Positions 13,522-22,163 of a stretch of 64,000 nucleotides of DNA are shown here, piece by piece (within the stretch, counting starts at the first letter, position 1; each line of letters starts with the position of its first letter). The position numbers and the translations under genes are program-made. The notes below the pieces were generated by a model, which ran no database searches, had not been told where the DNA came from, and was given only the letters and a program-made list of their open reading frames with translations. This DNA is from Aphelocoma coerulescens (taxonomy: Eukaryota; Chordata; Aves; Passeriformes; Corvidae), in NCBI RefSeq assembly GCF_041296385.1, contig NC_091014.1, positions 68,188,622-68,252,621 on the forward strand, read 5' to 3'.

Positions 13522-15242
13522 TCTCCCCCTTTCATATTAAATTGAAAAGGGAAAGGCATAATCTTTATACAACATAAAAAATGATAAAACAATGCAAAAT
13601 AGTTAAATTTTAAATGATGAGGTGGCTGGTTATTGTTGACTTTGGAGATTGGTGCTGTTTGAGTTCTCACACAGCAGCTGCTTTTGTAGCTTATCGCGTT
13701 CTTTCTTCTGCTGTGGCGGCATCTTTTTGGTTTCTCTTTGTTTCACTTCTGGTCCATGCCGATCCTTGGGGAAGGCTGGGTCGCACGGTCCCTGGGCCAA
13801 GCCCTTTTCGCCGGCGCAGCCGCCGCTCCCACACCGATACTTAACTACTTGTGGCCAGGCCCGCCCCACGCAATCCGCAGTCCTGGGGCCAGGGCCAGCA
13901 GGGAGGCAGGCTGGGGCATCTCTTGCCAAGCCACCGCCACCTTTTTTTTCTTACTTTCAGTGCTGGCGCTGCTCTCGTGCCACAGTCCCAAGCTGGCCAG
14001 CAGAGGGGGAGGGAGGGTGGCCCAGGGTAGGACTGTAGCAGGCTGCGCAGCCCCAGTGGAGCAGTGCCGGCGGGGGCCAGGGGGTCTCGTGCCAGGCCGG
14101 CGCCACACGCACTTCCAGGTTCAGGAAGCGAGGAAACCAGTGGAGATGGCAGGGAGGGGCTGAGATAGGGATGGAATGGGACGGGCTCGCGGGTGAACAG
14201 GGGCGTAAACATGGGCGCTGCCTGCTGCCATGGCGGCCCAGGCGGCCCGGGGAGGGAGGGGGGGCCGCAGCCAGAATGGGAAAGCCAGTGACGGGGGGAG
14301 GGGCTGCCGGGAGCACACACACCGCTGTGGGGAAGGGATTCGGCACACAGGCACTCTGTGTCTCGGGGTGGGGGGGACTGATGCAGGAACACCAAGCGAC
14401 ACATGGGGTAGGGCTAAGGAGGGGCCAAGGGTTTTCACACGCGTGGGAAGATACGGAGTACAAGAAGAAAGAAGTGTGGCGTGGCTCGCCATGTGTTGCC
14501 ACCATCTTGGCTTCTGTTTAGAGCCGACACGACAGGAGTTTGGGAGGTCGGGATAAGGGTTTAGGGAGGGCCGGGGTGATCAGCCGTAGCTCGGTGAGGG
14601 GACAAGGGAGACACAGAAGGGTCAGAACATTTTCCGATCTATCCCGAGGATCAGAGGGAGAGAACCAGAGGTTTCTGTTTCCAGATGACTGAGTGAAAAA
14701 AAAAAAGGTTAGTTCTTTTTATCTCTCGCGCGCAAGGGCCTCTCACGCACTGCTAATCTTAAAAAACTCCCAAACTGGGGGCACTGAACTTGCATCTTCT
14801 CTTGTTAGGGATGGGTTTTTTTCTTGCCGGGGCTTCATATGAGGTGCGACCTCCTTCACCTCGACAAGAACCCACCCCCAACCCTCCACCCAAACCAAGG
14901 CAAAAGGATAAAACTAAAAAGAAAAAAACGATCCTCTGAACCACGCCTTTCCCGGCTCCCTTTTGAGGCTTACCAGCACAAAGAGTCTCCCACTCTCTTA
15001 CCAGTCCTGCCAGGCTCCTCTTCAGGGCTTTCCAGAATGGGGAATCAACTTAAGGCATTTGGTGTGATCCGTCACTGTCCAGCTGACCCCTTTTTAAAAG
15101 CGTTACTTTTCTCAAGGGGCTACTGGCTGTCCCTTCAGTTGTCTCACTGAAATGCAAGTTTTGTGTCGGGGAAATGGTTTCCCAAAGGTGACTAGGCTCT
15201 CCACGGCACTTCTTCTCAGATGCCTCACTTTGGGATGCCATT
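13522..15242 (-). other. Interior of the class II provirus, GC-rich, no viral genes
   Basis: About 1.7 kb lies between the LTRs. The central part (roughly 13780-14460) is strongly GC-rich, and several frames are open at once on both strands with proline-, alanine- and arginine-rich translations. Simultaneously open frames are expected from composition alone and none shows a viral motif. Minus-strand splice-like signals (CTGGTAAGCC, and TTTCTTTTTAG) are visible near 14980 and 14910. The GC-rich block could be captured host sequence or a leader, but I cannot identify a source. Confidence 0.5.
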
Positions 15243-15537
15243 TGTTGCAGTGCTAGGTTCAGTTTAGCAAGCTGCAGCTTTCCCTGGGAGCACCGCGGGG
15301 CTGCTTAGGGCAGGGCAGCCATTCTGTCCTCCCAGAGTCCTTTTCGGACGGCCCCACACTTTTGGTCCCGCCAGCGATCAGCTCTACAACTCAGTGATGG
15401 CGAAGGAGGCAAGAAGGATCCCTCCCTGAGGGTTTCAGAGGACCTTTAAAGGTTACATCCCATCCCGATGATCTCCAGAGGCAGAGAGACCTCCTGATTC
15501 AGGCGCAGGGGGTTTTCTCAGGGGCGGTACATGGATG

Positions 15538-15863
15538 TAGAGGGATTCCTTATGGAATAGGGGCATATGAAACCCCTGGAAAGATTGGACAATCCAGGGT
15601 TGCTGAGGAAAAGCCCCTGAACAGGCCCGTGGCTGCAGGCAGGCCTGGAAAGCACCTTGCTGCAGGCAGCCCTGAGAGTCCTTTGCAAGGTATACACTGG
15701 TCATCTCCCCTGCTGATTAGAGGCCGTCTAGAGGGACTGGGCGTGAATCTTTGCAAAAGTAGATATAAGCTTGCATAGGTGAACAATAAAGGGAGAACGA
15801 TGCTTAATCGTATCGGTGTACGTGTCGTTTATCCGGCCAGCTGTCCGGACTCGGTCCCTAATA
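15538..15863 (+). mobile_element. Short alpharetrovirus-like solo LTR nested in the class II 5' LTR
   Basis: Comparison of the two LTRs of the class II provirus shows about 325 extra bases in the right one. The insert starts TGTAGAGGGATTCC and ends TCCCTAATACA; the ends form an imperfect inverted repeat. It has a TATA-like AGATATAAGC near 15762 and an AATAAA near 15784, so it reads on the plus strand. TACATGG occurs at both edges, and removing the insert leaves the sequence of the other LTR. The exact duplication length is ambiguous because the LTR end itself reads TACA. Size and layout resemble alpharetrovirus-type LTRs; that assignment is tentative. Confidence 0.75.
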
Positions 15864-16255
15864 CATGGGCAGAGTTGGGGTACAGGAACCAATAGGGAGA
15901 GCCCAAGGGAGTGGCCAGGGCTAGGGGCAGGGGAAAGGTGGGGGAACAGTATGGGATCAGAAAAGCAGTGGGTAAACAGATCTCCGCAAGAGCCATCAGG
16001 GTAGAGGTGTGTGTCCAGCTCAGGGGAGACACACTCTTTACACAGCATGAGCAGAGACTCAGCTCCAACTGATAGCACTCAGCTGGGGCACCCAATTTGC
16101 CAAAGAAAACTGATGCTTTTATGATGTATTGCATTGGGTTTGCATGGCCAGGTTTTGGTAGCAGTGAGACTGCAGCAGTGGCTTCTGTGTGGAGCTGCTG
16201 AAGTTTCTCCCTTGTCCAGCAGAGTCAATTTCAGCTGGCTCCAGGATGGACCTAT

Positions 16256-16675
16256 TGAAAGCCGCGCGGGACGAGGAGCCCGGATCCCCGGCGGAGGGAG
16301 TGAGAAACAGAAATCCAAACCAATATGGTTGATAAATGAGCTCTGTTTTATTAGCAGTCTAAAGGCACTTATATAGTATACCGGCTTGTTAGCTCCTAAG
16401 TGGCTTAAAGCTTATCAAGACACATTTCTATTTCTACATAATTGGACTACATTGGCAAGTTTCCACAGTCTTGTTATGATCAAAAGAATTTTGTGCTCAA
16501 CTCCTTTGTATCACTCCCAGATTGCACAGCTGCAAGTTTTTCACTCCTTATCTGTTTTCTCAGGCTGTTTGTTTCCTTCACACAGGGACTTTCCCATGGA
16601 AAATGTCTCTCACACACACAAGCCCAATTGCTTGCACAGTTCTTTTATTGATCCCAATAATTCTATTCCCCAACA
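16256..16675 (-). mobile_element. Solo LTR nested in the long LTR
   Basis: On the minus strand the element starts TGTTGGGGAATAG and ends GCGCGGCTTTCA. It contains the TATA box ACTATATAAG at about 16370-16379 and AATAAA near 16347, in the right order for U3-R-U5. The host LTR sequence TGGACC occurs on both sides (16247-16252 and 16676-16681), consistent with a 6-bp target duplication. Three extra bases (TAT) lie at the left edge between the duplication and the LTR. No internal viral sequence remains. Confidence 0.8.
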
Positions 16676-16959
16676 TGGACCCACCGCTAGCCAAGGCTGA
16701 GCCCATCAGAGATGGTGTGATGACGCACTTAGAAGGAGAAAAAAGTCGCTGTGCAACATCAATTGCAGCCAGAAAGAGGAGTGAGAACATGTGAGAGGAA
16801 CAGCCCTGCAGACACCCAGGTCTGGGCAGAAGGAGGGGCAGGAGTTGCTCCAGGTGCAATAGCTGAGTTTCCCCTGAAGCCTGTGGGGCAGCCCATGGTG
16901 AGGCAGCTGTGCCTCTGCAGTCCATGGAGGGCACAGGGGTGCAGAGATCCACCTGCAGC

Positions 16960-17265
16960 CCATGGAGGAACCCAGACTGGAGCAGGTGAATGCCCAAAGG
17001 ATACTGTGACCGTGTGTGAAGCCCACACTGGAGTAGACTCCTGTGGAGAGAGGAGCCCACACTGGAGCAGGTTTGTTGGCAGGACTTGTGACCCTGTGAG
17101 GGACCCACTCTGGAGCAGCCTGTTCCTGAGGGACTGACCCTGTGGAAGAGACCCACACTGGAGCAGTTTGTGTAGAACTGCAACCACTGGGAAGGACTCA
17201 CGTTGGAGAAGTTCCTGGAGGACTGTCTCCCTTGGGACAAAGTCTTCTCCCTTGCACTGGAGCAG
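16960..17265. repeat. Imperfect minisatellite inside the long LTR
   Basis: The motif CCACACTGGAGCAG or close variants recurs at intervals of about 40-60 bp, as imperfect tandem copies. This internal repetition is part of the LTR family rather than a separate element. Confidence 0.7.
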
Positions 17266-17857
17266 GGGAAGAGTGTGAGGAATCCTTTCCCTGAGGAGGA
17301 AGGAGTGGCAGAGACAACCATGTGATGGACTAACCACAATGCTCTTTCCTCATCTCCCTATACTGCAGCAGCCAAGGAGCTAGAGAAGATCAGGAGTCAC
17401 TGAGCCAGGGAAGAAGGGAGGGGTGGGAGTAAGCTGTTTATAAAATTTGGTTTTGTCATTATCCTAATCTGATTTGATTAATAATAAATTCAGGAGAAAT
17501 AAAACTAACGGAGAACTGTCTCCTGTGGGAGGGACCTCACGGGACAGTAGGGGAAGGACTTGTCTCCCTGAGCAGTGGAAGAAGATCTCGGGTGACGAAC
17601 TGCCGACAAACCCCCATGCCCTGACTCCCTGCACTGTCGGTTGGAAAGAGGAAAGGGTTGGGGGAAAAAAAAGGTGTTTTTAAGGGCTTATTTTACTTCT
17701 CCTTATCCTCCTCTGATTTTCTTAGTAATAAATTGACTTTCTACTTCTAAGTTGAGCCTGCTTTGCCCTTGGAGTATTTTTTCCCGGTCCTTATGTCAAC
17801 TAAGGAAGTCTTCAATAAATTTTCTCTCCTCTGCCCAGCTGGGGCAGGGGTGATGCC

Positions 17858-18295
17858 TGAGGGGGCCACCTAAAACACAGAGACTAGACAAGAATAAGAG
17901 AATCAAAGGAGGTATTTATTTGAAGGCCCTTCAAAGGTACACACTGGGCAGTCAAAAGGCTACACTGAAGATGGACCCTGGGTCACGGGTGAAAGAGTTA
18001 AAACCATTGTACTTAGGCATCCTTTAGTATCCTGACGCGAGAATTAGATACACCGGAAGCAGCGTAGAAGCTCGCTGAAGAACTTGGCAAAAGATAGGGA
18101 ACAGAAGCTTGCGAGATCCAGTGGAGAAAACGCTGGAACAGCTAGCAAGAGACTGCGCATGCCCAGGAAAGGAAGCTGGAAAGCGCAAAGCGAGGAAGAC
18201 GTTCAGCCTTCATCAAAACCACCACCGAGCCTTCCTCAGCGCGAGCAGCAGGGAGCACCGCGCCTGCGCTCCGCCTATGCTAGTGCTGATAACAA
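17858..18295 (-). mobile_element. Possible solo LTR
   Basis: On the minus strand a TG-start (TGTTATCAGCACTAGC) leads to a polyadenylation signal (CTTCAAATAAATACC, near 17920) and a CA end (GGCCCCCTCA), which is the order expected of an LTR. No duplicated target site was found and there is no second copy in the window to compare with. It may instead be unrelated host DNA. Confidence 0.35.
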
Positions 18296-18439
18296 GTTCT
18301 AAGACGTAGTTTGCATAACCTCACCTTTTCTGGGGAAAAGGATGAAGATGCATAAATTGCAACCATATCTTGCAAACTGCTGTGTGCCTGGGGTGCGTGC
18401 GTGTTTGGAGGAGCCATCCCCGCACAGCCAGCGGGCTGA

Positions 18440-18970
18440 ATAAAGCAAATACCAGCCCCTCCAAATCGGAGTGGGATGGGAAAAAAGTCGCGGCTTCCCC
18501 CCGAGCCCAAATCAGACAGGGATGGGGAGAGAGCTGTCCCCTCGAACCACCTAATCAGAGAGGGAGGGAGAGAGTGCAGGGGCCCCCAAAATAGGAGGGG
18601 GATGGAGCCTGCATCAGCCCCCCAAATTGGAGGGGGACAGACAGCAGCCCCGGCCCGGCAGTGGTAAATAGGACAGAGAAGGGCCGGGAGCTGTGAGGAT
18701 GGCCACAGTGCTGCGCCCCCCAAAATGGAGGGGGGCAGAGACTACCCCCGCCCCCCCAGTCACAGGATGATGGAAGCTGTGGCGGCACCCCAAAATCAGA
18801 GGGGGTCGGAGAGCCTGTGCCACCCCCCCCCCCCCCATGCCCCCACCCCAAATCTAAAAAAGAGAGAGGCCATGCCAGCTGCCCCAAAAGTGGAATGGGG
18901 CAGCCACTATCCCCTGCCCCCCTAAATCGGAGGGGCACAGAAACAATGCCGGCATAAATTGGAGGGAGAC
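18440..18970. repeat. Degenerate C/G-rich minisatellite
   Basis: A motif of the form CCCCCAAAATNGGAGGGGG recurs about ten times with irregular spacing of roughly 40-70 bp (for example near 18571, 18620, 18718, 18788, 18922). Each unit is close to an inverted repeat, C-run then G-run, so it could form hairpins or G-quadruplexes. The block includes a C14 run near 18823. It lies directly left of sequence related to the array unit. Confidence 0.75.
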
Positions 18971-18977
18971 TGGAGGC

Positions 18978-19330
18978 CCCCAGGCCTCAGCTGGGGTGAG
19001 GAGCAATGGATGGCCCGGGGCTGTCGCTGTCCCTCTGCATCCTGGGGGATCCTGGGGGGTCTTCACACCTCTCCTCTTGGGAAATGATCGGGGGTGGGGG
19101 GATCTCTGTCCCTGTCACGCCAGGGGATGCTGCGGCGGTCACCCCAGGGCTGAGAGGGACGCAGCCCCCTGGCCCCCAGCCCCCACACGCATTTCCCGGG
19201 CCGAGAGGGACGGAGACCCCTCGAGTGTCCCCATGGCGCCTGAACACAATAAAAGTGGCAGAAATCAAACTTAACAGCACACGAAATGCCTTGGCTGATA
19301 TTTGTTTTGTCAAGGCCAAACTGTGTCACA
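18978..19330 (+). repeat. Diverged copies of two blocks from inside the array unit
   Basis: The stretch around 18983-19215 (GGCCTCAGCTGGGGTGAGGA, GCCCGGGGCTGT, CCCTCTGCATCCTGGGGG, GATCGGG, CACCCCAGGGCTGAGAGGGA, CCCACACGCATTTCCC) matches 20605-20845 of unit 1 with many substitutions. The stretch around 19247-19316 (AATAAAAGTGGC, GAAATGCCTTG) matches 20485-20540. The two blocks lie in opposite order here relative to the unit, so the flank holds an older local repeat pattern and is not simply a truncated unit. Confidence 0.7.
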
Positions 19331-19679
19331 ATGGACGCTCGGTTCCGTGAGGTCCCCCTTGGGTGACAACACTTCCGAATAACCACTCGAGAGCTGAGGG
19401 CTGCCGGAGCTCTGAGACCGCTCTTTGCAGCGTCCAGCGGGGAGTTAAGGGCAGCGTTGAATCGAATGATAGCAATGCAAAAGGATGCAAAGCACAGCGT
19501 GTGAACAGGAGCTTTGGAGCGCTCGGCACACAGGATATTTCAGAGGAGAAATCCCCTGGTGCAGCTGGCCCCAATAAAGAGCGGCCGCTGCTGAATGCCA
19601 CACTCCAGTGGCGTTTTAAATGTAATTTTTCTATTTTATAGGGTTTCATTTTTGCTAAGCTTTGGTAATGCCCGGGGTG

Positions 19680-19860
19680 TGATGTCATTGACCCGCTGCC
19701 TCTCGACCAATCAGATCGCTCCGCTACGTTCTGGCCCCGCCCCTCATTGTTTCCTCACAATGAGGAACCTTGGCGCTCGATTCCCATTGGCTGCCGCCCG
19801 GGGGGGCGGGGCTTAGGCTGCCTATATAAGGCGGCGGCGGTGGCGGGGCTTCACTTGCAG
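19680..19860 (+). promoter_or_regulatory. CpG-rich TATA/Inr promoter, unit 1
   Basis: In order the sequence shows a CRE-like TGATGTCA (19680-19687), CCAAT (19707-19711), a CCCCGCCCC GC box near 19735, an inverted CCAAT as ATTGG (19786-19790), a GGGGCGGGGC GC box (19803-19812), TATATAAG (19823-19830) and an Inr-like TCACTTG whose A is at 19853, 30 bp from the start of the TATA box. This is the standard layout of a strong RNA polymerase II core promoter. It points right, towards the 3' end of the minus-strand provirus. No known gene follows, so I cannot name the promoter. All elements are unchanged in the four copies. Confidence 0.8.
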
Positions 19861-20315
19861 TCCCGGCGTGGAGGCGGCAGCAGCGGAGCGGAGCGGGCGG
19901 AGAGGAGCGGAAGCCCCGAGGCCGGAGCTCTGGGAGCGGCCCGGCCCTCAGCGCCGCGGCCCTGGAGCCCCGGGCCGGGGCGGGTGGGAGGGGGTGGCTG
20001 GGAGGGAGATGGGATGGTTCGCTGCGCCGCTTCTCGCCGCCAATGCGCCTTTTCTCTCTGCAACTTTTCTCAGGTACCTGCGCCGGCCCCTCCAGATGGC
20101 AGTGGGAGCGCCAGCAACCCCGGCTCGGCAAAGGCAGGGACGGGCAACTACCGCGGCAACGAGGGACCGCACCCCAGCTCGGCAAAGGCAGGGACGGGCA
20201 ACTACCGGGGCAACGAGGGACAGCAACCCCGGCTCGGCAAAGGCAGGGCCCCAGCAGCGCCGGGGCAACGAGGGACAAAATCGGAAGAGTTCGGACACCA
20301 CCCGAAGCCCACCAA
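19853..20315 (+). ncRNA. Candidate 5' transcribed region with a splice acceptor, unit 1
   Basis: Downstream of the predicted start the sequence is GC-rich. A polypyrimidine tract followed by TTTCTCAG ends at about 20073 and looks like a splice acceptor; AAAG followed by GTAAAATC at 20317-20318 looks like a donor. Between them lie three 54-bp repeats. Two frames are open through this stretch, but the longest begins upstream of the TATA box and another uses a GTG start, so I do not call a protein. The same arrangement recurs in the other units at 31224, 42592 and 53963 onward. Unit 1 has CAACTTTTCT in the pyrimidine tract where the others have CCACTTTTCT. The exon structure is a prediction without transcript evidence. 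Confidence 0.4.
20113..20277 (+). repeat. 54-bp GC-rich tandem repeat, unit 1
   Basis: Three copies begin at 20122, 20176 and 20231, each starting (G/A)GCTCGGCAAAGGCAGGG and ending GGCAACGAGGGAC. The spacings are 54 and 55 bp, so a frame read through copies 1 and 2 shifts at copy 3. The third copy is diverged in its middle. Equivalent blocks lie at 31484-31648, 42852-43016 and 54223-54387. Confidence 0.9.
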
Positions 20316-20484
20316 AGGTAAAATCAGGTAATACCAGGTAATACCAGGTAAAACACGGTAATACCAGGTAAAACACGGTAATACCAGCTAATACCATCTA
20401 ATATTATCTAATACAGGTAAAACACGGTAAAATCAGGTAATACCAGGTAAAATCAGCTAATGCCAGGTAAAACACGGTAAAACA
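20316..20484 (+). repeat. 10-bp-period GGTAA (splice-donor-like) array, unit 1
   Basis: About seventeen 10-bp units of the types AGGTAATACC, AGGTAAAACA, CGGTAATACC and AGGTAAAATC follow one another directly. Thirteen contain GGTAA, the core of a consensus 5' splice site; a few are mutated to GCTAA or TCTAA. The array starts exactly at the predicted donor that ends the preceding region and finishes next to an AATAAA at about 20486. A 10-bp period also matches the DNA helical repeat. Function is unknown. Confidence 0.9.
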
Positions 20485-21690
20485 AAATAAAATTGGCAAA
20501 AATCACATCAAATGCCTTGAGTGATCTTTGCTCTCCCAGCGAGTGGCTTGCGATGCAAACAAATCCCAAAGCCCCCGCCTTCCCCGTGGGAGAGGAGGCC
20601 GGAGCCCCCCCGGCCTCAGCTGGGGTGAGGAGCACGCATGGCCCGGGGCTGTCTCCGTCCCTCTGCATCCTGGGGGGTCCTGTGGTGTCTTCAGGCCTCT
20701 CCTGTCGGGGAACGATCGGGACTGGGGGGATCTCTGTCCAAGTCATGGCGGGAGATACTCGGGGCAGTCACCCCAGGGCTGAGAGGGACGGAGCCCCCCT
20801 GGCCCCAGCCCCCACACGCATTTCCCAGGGCGAGAGGGACCAGGATGTGCAGTTGGCGGAAAGGCTGCTCGGCCGCGGTGCTCTCTTGCGCGCCCGGTGC
20901 TGCGGCCACGCCTCCCGCTGCCTCTCCCGGCGCCCTCTCCTCGCTGCCGGCCTCAGTGGGCGGCGCCCGCCGTGTTCCCACCGTCATCCTTGCATTATTC
21001 TCCTTTTTAAAGGAGCCTCCAAGGCTTTAGCACATTAATAGCTGTCTCATCTCCTGTGGGAGCCACTTCGATTCTAATTTTACCAGCCTGCTTCAACCTT
21101 TCCAAGCCCAGGGCAGTCCCCTCGGAGCCGTCTAGTCTGTGGCTCTTACACCATGTGCTTAAGGGTGTTAAAGCCTGTTGGTCGTATTTTATGCCTTTTT
21201 TTGTTAAAAAGCAAGTCCATACCTGTAGTACGGGGTCTTTTGGTGCTGAAACTCTGCGCCCATGCTGGCAATGTCTCCCAATTGCAAAAAAGGAAAAACA
21301 AAAAAAAAAAAAAAGAGAAGGGAAGGTCCGTCTGAGCAGCAGCTCACTGTGCTACCTTTAGTGCCGCCGAGATGGGGTGGGGGGAGCGAAGCAGTTGGAA
21401 GCGTCTTATCTGCCTCCTCTGATCTTGGGAGCAGTTTGGCTGCAAGGCGGCCGCCCGTCCTCCGAGTTGCAGGCGCGGTGCCCGGTCGCTGCAGCCGAGC
21501 CTTGGCCCACTCCCGGTGCTCTCAGCACGGCACGCAGCAGCAGGGGAGGGGTTCCACAACTCACTCGTGGTTCCGCTCCAGGGCTGCAGGTTCGGGGGGT
21601 TCTCCTCAGGCGGGCGGCGTCGGCTCCAGGAGGCCTCAGAGTGTCTCGCAGCAGGCAGTGGTGGTGGTGGTGGGGGGGGGGAGAGGCAAG
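20485..21690. other. GC-rich spacer between promoter block and provirus, unit 1
   Basis: This stretch holds the blocks shared with the left flank (20485-20845), a GC-rich segment, an A-run (21302-21314), a GGT repeat followed by a ten-base G-run (21658-21681), and several overlapping open frames that I attribute to composition. Its right end meets the provirus env end without a polypurine tract or LTR. Counterparts are 31856-33061, 43224-44429 and 54595-55803; in unit 4 the A-run is three bases longer. Confidence 0.6.
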
Positions 21691-21692
21691 GG

Positions 21693-22163
21693 TCAGCCTT
21701 CTTCGGTGGTGGTGATTTGAATACAGCGTACAGAGGGGGAGAAGGAAAGGAGTAAGTGTTGTATCATGCATTTAACCCGGCCAATACCAACGATTAGCAA
21801 TGCAATTCCAGTAGCAATTGTTATTCCAAGTTGTGCTAACCATTTTCCCCACCCTGTGAGCCCAAAATACTTTAGGATGGTAGTGACCCATGAACTATCA
21901 AATACTTCTCGCGGTTGCATTGCATGAAACAAATTTCTAGTATGATTACTTATTTCTCTCATCTTAGCTCATGCCTCCTCAGCGGAGCTAGAGGCATTAT
22001 GAATTGTAATACAACCCTCAGTTTCTGTTCTATTGAACATCCCACAAACTCCTTGTTCTTTTAACAATACCATATCTAAAGCTAATCTATTTTGCAGGGT
22101 CATTTTAGTATTTTGCTGGACTTGGGTGTATAATTCTCCAAATGCATCTTGTGTCCAATTGCT
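21693..22163 (-). pseudogene. env: env: transmembrane subunit region, unit 1
   Basis: The transmembrane subunit drives membrane fusion in an intact virus. Directly after the TGA at 22164-22166 the same frame continues with a heptad-like stretch and a segment (LQNRLALDMVLLKEQGVCG) resembling the conserved region before the cysteine motif of gammaretrovirus-like proteins. The next cysteine is ten residues further on and no CX6CC motif is seen. A second in-frame TGA lies at 21969-21971. After it, the frame from 21962 holds a hydrophobic membrane span (LGITIATGIALLIVGIG) and a short tail ending at 21693. No polypurine tract or LTR follows. Confidence 0.85.

Larger units (their letters stand above)
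13115..15988 (-). mobile_element. Non-autonomous class II provirus with both LTRs
   Basis: Two related LTRs (13115-13521 and 15243-15988) enclose about 1.7 kb. The whole element is flanked by the 6-bp duplication AGAGCC at 13109-13114 and 15989-15994, a length typical of class II elements. Read on the minus strand, a polypurine tract (AAAGGGGGAGA) lies directly before the left LTR, whose minus-strand start is TGTGGTGATCTG. A primer-binding-site-like TGGCATCCCAAAGTGAGG lies just inside the right LTR. The left LTR is therefore the 3' LTR and the element points left. The binding site resembles a decayed tRNA-Lys-1,2 type. The interior has no gag, pol or env that I can recognise, so it would have depended on another element. 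LTR-to-LTR differences of several percent by eye suggest a fairly old insertion. Confidence 0.85.
16125..17876 (+). mobile_element. Long avian LTR with nested insertion; ends approximate
   Basis: The sequence from TGTATTGCATTGGGTTTGC onward, with GCATGGCCAGGTTTTGG, then the block near 16676, repeated CACACTGGAGCAG units, the AATAAATTGAC polyadenylation region near 17727 and TGAGCCTGCTTTGCCCTTGG, has the layout of a long LTR family common in songbirds, as far as I can judge from memory of that family. It is interrupted by a solo LTR at 16256-16675. The 3' end is diverged and I found no clear target duplication, so the right boundary is uncertain. No retroviral coding sequence adjoins it. Confidence 0.65.

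Noticed and set aside
13841..14505. Overlapping 120-190-codon minus-strand frames rich in proline
   Set aside because: Three frames are open over the same CpG-rich stretch inside a provirus interior; composition explains this.
19747..20331. A 194-codon plus-strand frame and overlapping frames in the promoter block, repeated in each unit
   Set aside because: The ATG lies upstream of the TATA box, another frame starts at GTG, and several frames are open together in very GC-rich DNA. No domain is recognisable.
20316..20484. A CRISPR-like array
   Set aside because: The units are 10 bp with no spacers and the DNA is vertebrate; it is a minisatellite.
20890..21300. A minus-strand ATGGGCGCAGAG start near 21268 as the beginning of another gag
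   Set aside because: The frame stops after about 20 codons and no matrix-like sequence follows in any frame.
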